A stretch of DNA of 64,000 bases, from the NCBI GenBank assembly GCA_973895155.1, contig OZ316897.1, positions 7,440,001 to 7,504,000 of the forward strand, read 5' to 3'. This stretch comes from Marsupella aquatica. Taxonomy: Eukaryota; Marchantiophyta. The notes under the pieces are model-generated. The model was not told where the DNA came from, ran no database searches, and saw only the letters and a list, made by a program, of their open reading frames with translations. Position numbers and translations under genes: made by a program. Below are positions 47,601-58,372 of this stretch, piece by piece (position 1 is the first letter of the stretch; each line of letters begins with the position of its first letter).

Positions 47601-50140
47601 CACAATCTCGTCACCGTCACAAACTTAGCTGCTGCAAATTGATTTCTACAATTACATCGCCACCGCTTGTCCGCAACACTTGATTCTTGGCTTGAATTGT
47701 TTGCGTCCCTCCAATCTTCAACCAAAGCTCACTCTGAACACAGGTTGACGCCAAATGCAGTCTTTATGTCAAATGAACAATCGTTGGTCTCCCCTTCACA
47801 CCAGGCTTCACACCATAGCTTTCTTAAAAAAAATAAAAATTACAAAACATTCATGTGAAGTGATGGCTCGTCTGTTTTGTGTGTTCTTCCCACCAAAACC
47901 ACAAGCGCTCTTTCGCCAACAGTTGAGTGTTGTACTCCAGTGTGTCTTGTGGCGGTAATGCTCAACGTAACTCACAAACAATCAATCATGAATGGTAGAA
48001 ACACTATTTCTTCAATGTGTAAGTGAAAACTGTCAAAAAAACTCAATTCTTTCACATTCACCCTTCTGTTTGATAAACCAGAGAGATCATCTCAACCAAG
48101 ACTACCGGGAAACTCAAAACCATCGGTTATCACCTTACTGAAAATTAATTTTCACTTCATCACACACATACACACTCCTTGGATGAACATGGGGGTCCAC
48201 AGATTAATTTGCATCTAATACCTCCAATAGTTAGCTGAATTTCATTATTGTAATTTAGTAGGATTACTTACCAACTGTGGGTAGCCTTTAGTAGATAGCT
48301 AAGATTAGCCATGAGTTGCAAAATGATGTATCTGCCAGGTTACATCCTTACCGCCAGTCTCATATGGCCATCTGTACTGTGGTTCGTTTTAATCTCACTA
48401 AGATGTACCCCTCAACACAAAAAAAACATTTAAAAACGGCAAGACAAATAATGTGTGTCACAAATAGTAGACTCCAAAACCAAAGTTCCCAGATATCAGA
48501 GCTTTTCTACAAGATGCTATCAATGATATATCTTTGAAACTTGCATGTATCATCTTGGAGATATTAAATTCAGATAATACCATCTGTTTTTAGTAGACTT
48601 GAAATTTTTATCCAGCCAAATTGATACGTCTAAGTTTTTAGATCTTTACTCAAAATCAAGTACCAGAACATGTGCCACCCAAATTTCCTGTCCAGTTATG
48701 CTGCTGGGTTCGCCAAGCGAGGTTTCCCACTTTTCTTGGCAAACCTCAGAGTTTACCAAGAATACTCTAATACTCACATTTTTTGTGTATACAGTGTTCG
48801 GTCTGCCAGTGCTCAGATCAAAGGTACTGGTCCAAGTTCTTTTTTATCATTATTCTGACAACTTTGGAGAGAGTGAAAAGTTGTTGACTGGCTCAAAAAC
48901 AGTTTTGTAAGCCGACTGGTTATGAGCATAAGGTGCCTTTAAAAAGGGTTGAGGCACCACCCTGGTCGGGGAGCGAGAAACGTAAAAGGAAACGTTTGCT
49001 TTTGTGATAAGAAACAAACTTGAGACCATTTCATGTTCAAAAGCTATCTACCCTCAGTCTTTTGAAATGTTTATACCACCTTCAAGGTGATATACAATTC
49101 TAGACAGAATAAGCCCTCCACATGAGCATATAATTGGGCCCACTATTTACCATGTAGAAATGGTAGACCCAGTACCCCATGGGCCCTTGTTCTTGTATAG
49201 CCAACTTACTGCAACCATTTCCATTCATATTCAATCCAAAGACAATCACAAGTAATCAATATGCCCTGAAGTCTTATAAAGCCATCCTGAAACTCAAACA
49301 GCAAAATTAAATTACAGTAAATCGAATTGACAAGAATGTGGCGTGTGAAGGTAGAGGGATGTGTTTTTCATCTTTGGGTGTTGGGTGCTGATGTGTATGC
49401 CTTGTATGCATGAATTATTTCTCATTTAGACATTCACCATATTTTTCACTTTTATAGTGTAGGAAGCATCTTCCATTCAACTCTAAGGACTTGCCAAAAA
49501 CTTTGAATGCTCTCCCTTGATACATGAGTGTTTCATTTGGAAACTCGACCTTAAACTACCACTGGCCATATCCACATTTTCACATTACTCTCCTCTAGAG
49601 TGAGACTTTGCTTCACAGTTTCAACAAGAAGGCACTAAATGGTGAAACCTGGTGGATCCAGGTTTTGCCATGGACAGTGGCGCTTTAAGCTAAGGACACC
49701 TGTTAGTAAGAAATATGGGTGGGGGTCTACCATGTAAGGATTACAAAACCTCACATAAATATATATTCTAACAACCAAATGACAAAAAGCGCCAAATCAG
49801 GCGGCACCAAAGCCGCAAGACCCAATCAAAGGGCAAGAAACAAGCCTAAATACCCAAAAAGCAAAGAAAAATACAACTCAACTAAAGGTACCCTAAAATC
49901 AATAATCTAAAACCTTACCCAACTCCAAAATTGAAGAGCCTGGTAGAGCTCCCATAGCTCCCATAAAGCTATGCCCTTAAGTTTATAGATTATCTTCTTC
50001 AGAAGTCCTATTTATGGAAATTATTATACAACGGCGTTCCCTTTCATCGTTATTTGACCGACAAGGGACAGACAAAGGATTGATGAGTGATTAGATTAGA
50101 AGAGACGCATCGTATCCAACCCGTATCTTAATACTATTTT
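47601..50140. other. No gene seen
   Basis: Spacer with short frames, some A-rich (about 49770-49890). No supported gene or RNA. Confidence 0.45.
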
Positions 50141-50270
50141 GTACATCCTCCTGTCGTACGAACGTTATACGGGGGATGTACATATTTTCACGGATACCAT
50201 ATTTTCATACTCTTTAGTACATACTCAAGTCGTACAAATGTTTTCCGGGGATGTACATACTGCACTACTG
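50141..50270. repeat. Tandem duplication, period 76 bp
   Basis: GTACATCCTCCTGTCGTACG at 50141 recurs as GTACATACTCAAGTCGTAC at 50217. Both are followed by a GGGGATGTACATA block. Confidence 0.75.
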
Positions 50271-50436
50271 GGTAGCGTGGACCGTCGCTGGAAGAAAACC
50301 ACTGAGTGATCTCTTACCGTACCCATTCATACAAGATGAGGACCAAAATAATGTACCAAGCACAACTCTTACCAAGGGACAGAGGTCGCCTTTTGTGTAA
50401 TTCGTATGAAGAGTGTGCAATATTTTCGTATAGCGA

Positions 50437-50468
50437 GCGATATATCTAAGGAGCGATATATCTAAGGA
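50437..50468. repeat. Perfect 16-bp tandem duplication
   Basis: GCGATATATCTAAGGA occurs at 50437 and again at 50453, about 870 bp upstream of the second bHLH start codon. Confidence 0.9.
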
Positions 50469-50910
50469 AGGAAGAATTGGTGTATCCCTGTTCCGTTTGT
50501 CTGGGTCCTAGGAAACTTTAATTCCATGCATCCCAAGCTTCGTGGTTCTAAGGTGCAATTGGATACGTGGGTTGGATGGATTTACATCAACTTGTACGTA
50601 CCCTAAAGACGTCACTAACAGGTTAGCACCGCTCAGCATCGACTTGGCCGATCTGAGTGAGCTGCATCTTTTCTTCAAGTGTGCGTCCGGCCTCTTTCTC
50701 GCGTCCGTCACTCTCGCTATTCCTCGATCGTTGAGTTTCTCCTGCTGGGCTCCGTTTGTGGACTCGTCACGGACGGTATGTAAGTCGCGCAGAATTGACG
50801 ACCATCGTGCCGATATCATCTCCTCTCGGGTTTTCAGAGCGTCCTTGCATTTTAAAAATTTGCTTCTGAGGGTTTGTTTTTTCGAGTTTTCCTTCTCGTA
50901 TAACTCTAGT

Positions 50911-51130
50911 CCCTCGATTCTGCGTTTAATCTGATAGGCTGTGTCATCGAGAATAGTTCCCCACGCTTTTGTCTCCTCTTCTTATTCCCTCGATTCTGCG
51001 TTTAATCTGATAGGCTGTCATCGAGAGTAGTTGCCACCCTCTGGTCTTTTCTTATTCGCTCAATTCTCCGTTAATCTTGTAGGCCGTCTAACCGCGCGAG
51101 ATTTTTGTTTTCTCCTCTCCCCGCGGATCC
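50911..51130. repeat. Three-copy repeat (70-76 bp) in the leader of the second bHLH gene
   Basis: Units start CCCTCGATTCTGCGTTTAAT at 50911 and 50987 and CGCTCAATTCTCCGTTAAT at 51057. Shared following blocks are CTGATAGGCTGT-CATCGAGA-TAGTT and a CT-rich end. The first two are very similar and the third is diverged. The array ends about 200 bp before the ATG at 51336, so it lies in the promoter or 5' leader. Confidence 0.85.
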
Positions 51131-51335
51131 TTCGCAGCCTTGCCATGCACGGAGTTTCCATCACTCCGAGTCTTACTTGGGTGGAAGGACGCCGAAAAGA
51201 AACTTCCCGATTTCGTCCCGGCTAGTTTTGTCGGTTATAATCTCGTATTTTCAGGCCGATGTTTAATCCGTTTCAAGTACTCCGACCCATCCGTTTGGTG
51301 GAGAGCAGCAGTTTTTTCAATCCGTGACTTCTTCA

Positions 51336-53006
51336 ATGGATTACACCAATCTTCAGCGATTTGGTCTCGATGACTCTCTCACGGACGAGAGAAATTTCTT
51401 CAACTCAACTTCTGCCCATGTGTTTCCGTACTCGGCTTTCATTTCTCCGTTTCCACTTATCTCGTTGTCCGCCCCTGACCCAGCTCTACTGCAGACAAAT
51501 GAACATGCGTGGTTGAAAGGAGTGAAGATTCCACCGGCTGACAATATTGGTGTTGATACTAGTGGACAGTTGCCTCACCAGTGTCCCAATATTGTCATGC
51601 AAAACAGTCAGTTCAATCTTCCTGCGGACATGATGACGGCAGCGTTCTCCAGCAGCTCTTTCGAGTTTGGTGGCGATGTTGCTCCTCATGCCCAATGGAG
51701 GCAGATGTGCTCTCTCTCTTCTGAAGATTACCTAAATGATGCCATGCCTCAGCTCATTTCGGACTCCGTGGTCCAGCGGCCCTGTCTTTACACGTCGTCC
51801 AGCGACTGCCCGCATGAAGCAGATTCATCCGGCAGTTCCGAGAGAGGCAGGCCGTCATCGGACCGGTCGTGTTTGGTTGGGTCCCCGTCCGACGAAATGA
51901 ACTGTAGCTGGCGAATTTCGGACGTGCTACAAGGAAATTTAGGTGTTTCTACGGCTGGATTCCCGCTTGACGTGCTTATCAACGACTCGTCTTCCGTCGC
52001 AGCCCATCTAGATACTCTTGATTCAAGTCGACATACTTTGAGTTCCCTTGTAAGCATGCCAGGGCCCGCTCGCGATTGTATGTCATTGGGGCCAGTTTCT
52101 TGGATGCCGCCTTGCACGATGGAATCGGGCGATAGTTCAATACTCACAGGTTTTCTCAACCAGGATATTCCCAACGTGGATCTGTTCGGCGCTTCTACGA
52201 GTACTCACAGGAATGGCGCACTGCCTTACAAGCGGCAGAGAGCTTCGTACACGTTAGAAAATAGCTCCGCGATACATTTGATCAAGCCAGTAATTCCTTC
52301 GCTCTCTAGGAGCACTTCGACCAAAAGCTCGGGGTCTGACTATCCAATGACCTCGTCGAATATCACCAACGCATTGTACAAAGACTTTCATGGCTCCAGG
52401 AGGCAGGTAGTGACCTTGCCTAAGCCAACCGCGTTCGAAGCTGTAGGAGAATCGGCGGCGAAGAGAGATCAGCTCGATAATGATCTAAAGTCTCTCCGGA
52501 AACAGAACGCGACTTCTATTGAACCTCAAAGTGTGGCAGCAAGACACAGGAGGAGGAAGATAAGTGAGCGTGTCAGGGTTTTAGAGAAGCTAATCCCTGG
52601 CGGGAACAAGATGGATACAGCTTCAATGTTAGACGAGTCTATCGAGTACGTTAAGTTTCTTCAGCTGCAAGTGAAGCTTCTTGAAATGTTGGGCGACATG
52701 TCATATGGAAGTTCTGTAACGTCAACCCCGACGTCAACTCCCTCACTTTCCAATGAAAACATCGGACGCGGAAAGGATGGACTTCACACGCTGAGGACAA
52801 GTAGTTTTGGGTCTCAGGTATCACAGAGTTGCAAGACAATGCAGCTAGTGAGGCCAGCTGCGAGTCCTTTGATTATATCGGAGATCCTCCAGCAGCAGCT
52901 GTTCAAGCAGAAATTGTGCTTGGGGTCTCTTGGCCAGTGCCCTCCGACTGCTCGATCTCGACATCCGGGATCTACGCGGGGACCTACGTTTGATCGGGTT
53001 CATTGA
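51336..53006 (+). CDS. bHLH transcription factor, HECATE/INDEHISCENT-like (VIIIb-type), single exon
   Basis: The 556-residue frame starts at ATG 51336 ([10 protein letters not shown]) and is intronless to the TGA at 53004-53006. Residues 1-395 are Ser/Pro/Asp-rich without a fold I recognise. The bHLH spans residues 396-450: [20 protein letters not shown], then a GGNK loop and [18 protein letters not shown]. At the DNA-contact positions it has Q398, A402 and R406 in place of His, Glu, Arg. Ala at the usual Glu position is characteristic of HECATE/IND-type plant bHLH proteins, which act in reproductive and tissue patterning in Arabidopsis, often by dimerising with other bHLHs. R407-K408 replaces the common Glu-Arg. 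The C-terminal segment [18 protein letters not shown] is a conserved-looking amphipathic tail. The last about 30 residues look less conserved, so a missed 3' intron is possible. Confidence 0.93.
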   Translation: MDYTNLQRFGLDDSLTDERNFFNSTSAHVFPYSAFISPFPLISLSAPDPALLQTNEHAWLKGVKIPPADNIGVDTSGQLPHQCPNIVMQNSQFNLPADMMTAAFSSSSFEFGGDVAPHAQWRQMCSLSSEDYLNDAMPQLISDSVVQRPCLYTSSSDCPHEADSSGSSERGRPSSDRSCLVGSPSDEMNCSWRISDVLQGNLGVSTAGFPLDVLINDSSSVAAHLDTLDSSRHTLSSLVSMPGPARDCMSLGPVSWMPPCTMESGDSSILTGFLNQDIPNVDLFGASTSTHRNGALPYKRQRASYTLENSSAIHLIKPVIPSLSRSTSTKSSGSDYPMTSSNITNALYKDFHGSRRQVVTLPKPTAFEAVGESAAKRDQLDNDLKSLRKQNATSIEPQSVAARHRRRKISERVRVLEKLIPGGNKMDTASMLDESIEYVKFLQLQVKLLEMLGDMSYGSSVTSTPTSTPSLSNENIGRGKDGLHTLRTSSFGSQVSQSCKTMQLVRPAASPLIISEILQQQLFKQKLCLGSLGQCPPTARSRHPGSTRGPTFDRVH

Positions 53007-53623
53007 AGATTACAGCATAGGGTGATTTCTTGTGCCTGATGCATATGTTGGTTTGTCTGGCAGCAAGCACAAGGAGACGCAGCAAGCACTGCTTGGTATA
53101 TATCTCTTCGTCTATGACGTCCGGCCACTCTATGCTCGACATCTGGGATTTGTAACCAATCGATTTTAGCAAAAACATTTGGACTCAACGCCCTTTTCAT
53201 CGCCGGGCATGTTAATTAATTGTGAATAGAAAACCGCTAACCTCGTAACGAAGCTGATGCGAGTATTAGCAGCTCGTAATGATCAATCTCAGATCGGGCA
53301 GTATAGTTGTGCTCGAATCAACAAGCAATCTGGCTGCCCTTCAATTCGTCAACTTCGAGATATGTTCTTTCACCGTGGGAGATTTTTATGCCTTTCATGT
53401 GAGTGTGGAGGACCGTCTGCAGCATAGTGTGAGAGAACAACACAATGTTACGGATGAGCTCTCGGCAATGTTGCCGATCTGGATGATCGCTTGAGAAGTA
53501 AAGTATGTAAAAGTCCTTCTGAATCCTTGTGGCGCATGCTTACACCCCGAATCATCTTGGACGTAGCAGTCGAAATGCTGCTTCTATCTGTAGGTACGTA
53601 TCCGGCGTGCCCTGCTGAAGTCC
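53007..53623. other. 3' flank of the second bHLH gene
   Basis: Probably includes the 3' UTR. I see no clear AATAAA near the stop and no further gene. Confidence 0.45.
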
Positions 53624-53711
53624 AGATTGCACCGACTCTCACCCAATTTCGAATAGCATGGCTGGAAAGATTGCACCGACTCTCACCCAATTTCGAATAG
53701 CATGGCTGGAA
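53624..53711. repeat. Perfect 44-bp tandem duplication
   Basis: Bases 53624-53667 are repeated at 53668-53711 (AGATTGCACCGACTCTCACC start, GGCTGGAA end). They are identical by eye. Confidence 0.93.
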
Positions 53712-54225
53712 TTTAGATAGTGAAATAGTGTAACAACTTACTGAATATGAACCCTGAAAGTGAGAAGGTCTTCTCCAAGTCAAACCAGCGACTTCTCAAG
53801 TCGAACTTTTTATCTGTACATCATGTTTGTAACCTGTACTCGTGACAATCTTTTTCTAGATAGTCCAATCTTTTTCCAGTTTGTCTTGAAGCAAAGTTGT
53901 CATGATTTATAAAATCATCGCACCATGTAGGGATGATTCATAATACAGACAAAATCTCGATATTTTTCCCCGTCCGTCTTTTTACCAAAGGGAACTCACC
54001 CGGGCTTTGTGCTTTTTGTGTCTGTTGTTTTGGGTTTGAATTGGGCCGACAACTACCCTGACACCTGCGCCCTGAGGTGTGCAGTCTTACCGAAAACCTT
54101 TTCGACTGGCACATAGCTTCGAACTTTCTTCATGATTACTATCCATCACTAGGAACATCGAGACACAACTATGTCATCAGCGGATCACTACGTTTAGGGA
54201 TGAAGGGATAAATTTCTACCCATCA

Positions 54226-54235
54226 TATATAAATA
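54226..54235 (+). promoter_or_regulatory. TATA box
   Basis: TATATAAATA is a strong plant TATA-box match. It lies 72-81 bp upstream of the ATG at 54307, leaving room for a start site near 54257-54267 and a leader of about 40-50 bases. Confidence 0.5.
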
Positions 54236-54306
54236 TCGACCGGGACGGAAACGAGGGGTTAGATGGTTCGATCGGAATCGTTTCAGTTAGTAGCTTGGCG
54301 GCTTCA

Positions 54307-54639
54307 ATGGTGCCTTCCAAAGCCCACCTTTGCTGTCATTACACATGGATCTTATCTCTGAAATGCCGGAGAGCTTTCTACCTGTCCACATTTCAGCAGC
54401 CAGTTCAGAAGCCCGCTCCAAATTCCTCTAGACGAGGTGGGAACTACGGCTTTGCTGAGTACAACTGCGGTGCTTTCCAGCAATGGTTTGGCAACCGAAC
54501 TCCACGGCATACATATATCACTACGAATTACGATGATGAATTCTTCTGGTGGGGGCCTGCCGTGACGCGTGCAAAACAGTGGAAACTGCGATGTTACTTA
54601 TTAATAAAGAAACTAGTTGGAGTGGCTTTCGTGCTTTAA
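54307..54639 (+). CDS. Small unidentified protein, possible TATA-driven gene
   Basis: The 110-codon frame begins at ATG 54307 with G at +4 and ends at TAA 54637-54639. I do not recognise the family. The N-terminus is basic and Cys-containing with few acidic residues (MVPSKAHLCCHYTWILSLKC). The middle is Gly/Asn/Tyr/Phe-rich with SSRRGGNYGFAEYNCGAF and TNYDDEFFWWGP. The C-terminus is hydrophobic and basic. The aromatic, low-stop composition and the well-placed TATA box make it more credible than other frames here, but it could be a first exon or chance. Confidence 0.3.
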   Translation: MVPSKAHLCCHYTWILSLKCRRAFYLSTFQQPVQKPAPNSSRRGGNYGFAEYNCGAFQQWFGNRTPRHTYITTNYDDEFFWWGPAVTRAKQWKLRCYLLIKKLVGVAFVL

Positions 54640-55696
54640 AACAGAACCGGTTGTGGAAATACAGGAGTGATGTCTGGCTAAAATGTGAGCAGCTACAATC
54701 CCTCGTATCAGACATGCTACTTAATTCTGCGGTGAGGGAAACAAATAGTACTGTTCGCAGGCTCTAAACTCAAATACCTGCCTTGGCCAGTTTGCGTGCA
54801 GGCTTTGGGTTTGACTACCTGCATTCTTCGTCCTTGGCTGTCTGAGGAAAGCATTGTCGTACGTAACTTGGGAATCAGCAAGGGATATTCGTACAGTGTT
54901 GTCAAGTACTTCGGAAGAGTCCTAAACTCATTGATTGAATACTATGTGACTATCCCTACACTGCTCATGATTCGCGACGCCAGACATACCGTTGTGTACT
55001 AATGGAGAGGGGTACATTCCAGCACCTGCGCTCTTATAAAGAAAGTAAATGACGCAGTTCAGTCACTTTCGCTAGTGCACTGGGCCAACGGTTTTCCACC
55101 AGAATACTCCGTTTGAACTTTTCAGCATCATTGCTTATTAGCTGTGAGTACCGGCACTTGCAATAGACTATAAAATGGTCACAGCAACCCTTCCAGCCAC
55201 GTGATCTTTCGAACCTTGAAAAGAAATGGCTCAAAAAACTTACATTCTTCCAGAGCCAGACAACCACAGCGCATAATTGAGAAGTTTTCAAATTCACGGA
55301 GAAGAATTGGCATTCACCCAATTGACAGGTGAATGTTTTATTTTTGGGCCAGAAAGAAACTCCCAAGTTTTATTGCAGTGATTGCGCGCGCAGCGCACCA
55401 GGGAGACATCCACGTGTTTTAAACTGTTTCTCACTCCTACACTGCCATTGACTCTTCGTAATGTGAATTGAACGCCAGCGCCATAGGATAATTTCTTTGC
55501 AAGTCCCTCTAATTGCACATCAAATTTGACCGCCAGGATTATAACTCACCAAACAATATTCGGTTCTTCATGATATCGACTGATATAGTTCTTATTAAAT
55601 TGTCACATTTGGATCTCGGATAAAAGGTACCAACTAGGTACTCAGTACTTAGTTGCCCATGCCCCTTGCTCGTAGAGGCTCATTCTGAGTCTGCTG
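54640..55696. other. No gene seen
   Basis: Spacer with short frames on both strands, none recognised. Confidence 0.45.
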
Positions 55697-55915
55697 TACA
55701 TAGCTCTCGACATAGCTGCCCACCGCCTGGCTCAATGTTTCCAGATTTGTCGAAGTATAACTAGGCCATGAATGACTTTCACTTTTGAGTGGGATTAATG
55801 TCAAAAGTGAATTGCACCTCCAAGTTTAAACTGGAGACCTGACCTGCCCCATTGACATGCTCTACCATTTATCTTGGGCGGGATCTTGGGGCCACCAACG
55901 ACTACACCAACTTGT
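55697..55915 (-). repeat. tRNA-like SINE or terminal direct repeat, copy A
   Basis: This is about 90% identical by eye to 58166-58372 in the same orientation. On the minus strand it contains GTTGGTGTAGTCGTTGGTGG, then ATGGTAGAGCATG (like the end of a tRNA D arm), and about 30 bases later CCAGTTTAAACTTGG (B-box-like). This suggests a pol III-derived SINE reading leftward. Copy A has about 12 extra bases near 55872-55885. Alternatively the pair could be terminal repeats of a 2.7-kb element. Confidence 0.6.
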
Positions 55916-56704
55916 TTTTTGTTTTTTAATACACGCAAGGAAGCGCAAGATGAATTTCAAAGAGCCCCGCGGCAAAAACCAGCGAGGAAGAGAAAAACAA
56001 GCCCAAGGGGACGCAGCAAACACAACACCCAAAGGCAGAGCCACCACACGCAGCAGCAGGGCAGCACCGCAAACTTACAGGCCACAGGGAAAACAGGCCT
56101 CAAGGCAAAAATAGCATACCAAGACGCAAATGGGTTAGAATCAACCACTGTCGCTCCGGTAGACAGTGAGACCAAATGCGAAACCAAAAGGTCAGATACA
56201 AAGTCCTACAATACCAGATGTTGTGGTGCCAATCACTCTCAAAACAAACTAAATCAGAAAACTCTAAAGCCATGGTGTCCAGGGCAGCATAGAGCCAAGA
56301 AGTCAAAATCTCATACCCCCTACTATAGATGCTCCAATAGTGCTTTGCATACCAGAGTCCAAGTGTGCCATGGTATCTATGCTTCTGAGGGCAGAAGAAA
56401 TGATGAGGACCTAAAGTAATACAATTCTCATTCATTGGGGCTTATAGCATGAGGTGTGTGACTTCTGCTCGCAGATTGATTGATCATGATAGCAAGTTCA
56501 ATAAGAGTTATGTGTAGTCTTCGTGCCTTGGTGACATTTTTGGTGTGTTGCAGTGTAGCATGACCATTCACAATGGCCCCATGAAGAATGAGTTGAAGTG
56601 GGAACCGGGTGACATTAGTCTAATAGATGAGTTGACGTCGTTCAATCCAAATGTTGTGTATCATCTGGTGGATAGTGAGCAGGAATCCTGGATTTCTCTT
56701 TTGT
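55916..56704. other. Possible decayed coding region between the paired repeats
   Basis: The plus strand is open at 55874-56419 (Lys/Gln/Thr-rich) and the minus strand at 56100-56435. The minus reading is aromatic-rich and more protein-like, with IHNIWIERRQ further along at about 56630-56660. That last motif recalls the end of plant LINE reverse transcriptases, but the match is too short to claim. Confidence 0.25.
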
Positions 56705-56990
56705 GATCGAACCTCGGGGGCCTCAATCGAAGGGGTGTTAGTCTCATGTCACGCGTGAAGTTTTGGGGGGAATAAACACCCTAAAACTTAAGTCAATAAA
56801 AAAAAATTAGTAATTTGTTTGCCTCTAATTTAATGGAATATTCTAAGAATATTCCCATTTTTTATTTTAGAAAACCCTACTATTCTTATAATTCTCAAAA
56901 TTAGATTAAAATAACCCTAATGTTCTTCAACAAAAGTTTTAAAATATTTCACTAAACCCAATTAAAAAACCCAATATACTTATTCGCCCG
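56705..56990 (+). repeat. Dispersed repeat family R1, copy 3 (fullest)
   Basis: This is the reference copy for the family, matched in inverse orientation at 12352-12605 and partly at 8305-8417. It has a GC-rich left end (CGAACCTCGGGGGCCTCAAT) and an AT-rich body, ending in CTTATTCGCCCG. It contains no coding frame. It could be an LTR or non-autonomous element. Confidence 0.75.
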
Positions 56991-57510
56991 TCATGGGTCC
57001 AGTAAGAACCATCTCCTGTTGAGTGTCTTTGTTGTCCGGGTGACCGTGTTTTTTGGTAAGAGCATGTTGGCTCTTATGAAGTTAACCTTAACAAGGGTAG
57101 TAGGTATTAAAAAAGGATCAGGTGAAATTAATATATTGTTAAACCTTACTTCACCATACTTGCGGACCAACACATCACGAAAATTAGTTTTTTTATGACA
57201 TATGATCATAATATCTCTAAGAGAAAATGAAACAAGAATATCATCTGGACTCCTATTCAGATCCATGATTTTAATAAAGGACAAAGATAATGTACTCTCA
57301 CTCCTCTCGGTACGACACTACTGGGTAACTATATTATTGGCTCGTTAGAAACCATAACAGCAATTGCAAACTGAGCTCCAAAATGATAAGTTAGATGTTG
57401 CCTCATGGATGGTTTGTTTAAAAGATGAACTCTAATCAAAAACGAATTACAAATGGAAAGATCAGGAATAACTCTCTTTCCTGGATTCATGATGGTTTTT
57501 TTATTCTTTT
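56991..57510. other. No confident gene
   Basis: A 97-codon minus-strand frame at 56991-57284 abuts the R1 repeat but has no recognised domain. It may be part of the same element. Confidence 0.35.
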
Positions 57511-57635
57511 GCTATCCGGGCCAAAGGACGCCCCACCCCTAAATTCCAAAAGAAATCTTATTCCCTAAGGTCTCATCTATAAGTCTACCACTCATTCCTT
57601 TGCTATTCGGGCCAAAAGACGCCCCACTACTATAT
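57511..57635. repeat. Tandem echo, period 91 bp
   Basis: GCTATCCGGGCCAAAGGACG at 57511 recurs as GCTATTCGGGCCAAAAGACG at 57602, each followed by CCCCAC. Confidence 0.75.
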
Positions 57636-57799
57636 TTAAGGCACAAAGAGCTTCACAACCTTGAATGATAAACACTGCAGAATGAGGGGAGAGTGTCTCT
57701 CACCACTTTATTTATAGTGCTCACCAAGAGGGCATGGATTAAGCCCAAGCACTTGGATGAAGGCCAAGTGGCAAGTATCAAATACCTAAGAGTGTGTTA

Positions 57800-58010
57800 G
57801 TACTATTCATAGTTGATGAAACTACTTTTAGTAGGTGGAAATACCGTGTGTTGATGGAACTACTATGCGTTGGTGGAACTATGGTGCGTTGGTAGAATTA
57901 CTGTAGTTGGTAGAACTACTATGCGTAAGTGGAACTACTGTGTGTTAATGGATTTATTGTAATTGGTGAAATTATTCATATGCATTGGTGGAACTATTGT
58001 AGTCCGTACA
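57800..58010. repeat. Degenerate short tandem repeat, about 20-bp units
   Basis: Variants of GTTGGTGGAACTACTGTGC recur about eight to ten times. Confidence 0.8.
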
Positions 58011-58165
58011 CTATAGCTAAAGAAGTTATTAAAGTCTAAATCTAATAATCTAACTATTAAACTACTTATATAATCTATAACATATTAAAACAAATAATTT
58101 TTCATATATTAAGAAAAAATCACGATACCGTTGGAGTGGTGTGTTGTTGTAGCATCAAAGCCCTA

Positions 58166-58372
58166 TACATAGCTTTTAACATAGCTGCCCACCCCTTGGC
58201 TCAATGTTTTCAGATTTGTCGAAGTATAACTAGGCCATGAATGACTTTCACTTTAGAGTGGGATTAATGTCAAAAGTGAATTGCACCACCAAGTTCAAAC
58301 TGGAGACCTGACCTGCCCCATTGACATGCTCTACCATTTATTTTGGGACCACCAATGACTACACCAACTTGT
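58166..58372 (-). repeat. tRNA-like SINE or terminal direct repeat, copy B
   Basis: Partner of 55697-55915, 2.47 kb away in the same orientation. On the minus strand the B-box-like block reads CCAGTTTGAACTTGG, closer to the tRNA consensus than copy A. It lacks the extra bases found in copy A. I could not identify a target-site duplication. Confidence 0.6.

Noticed and set aside
17922-53006. Recent duplication giving rise to both bHLH genes
   Set aside because: Their exon structures, contact residues and flanking domains differ, and they belong to separate plant subfamilies.
55857-56419. 181-codon Lys/Gln/Thr-rich plus-strand frame as a gene
   Set aside because: It starts within the SINE-like repeat. 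The overlapping minus strand is equally open and looks more protein-like.
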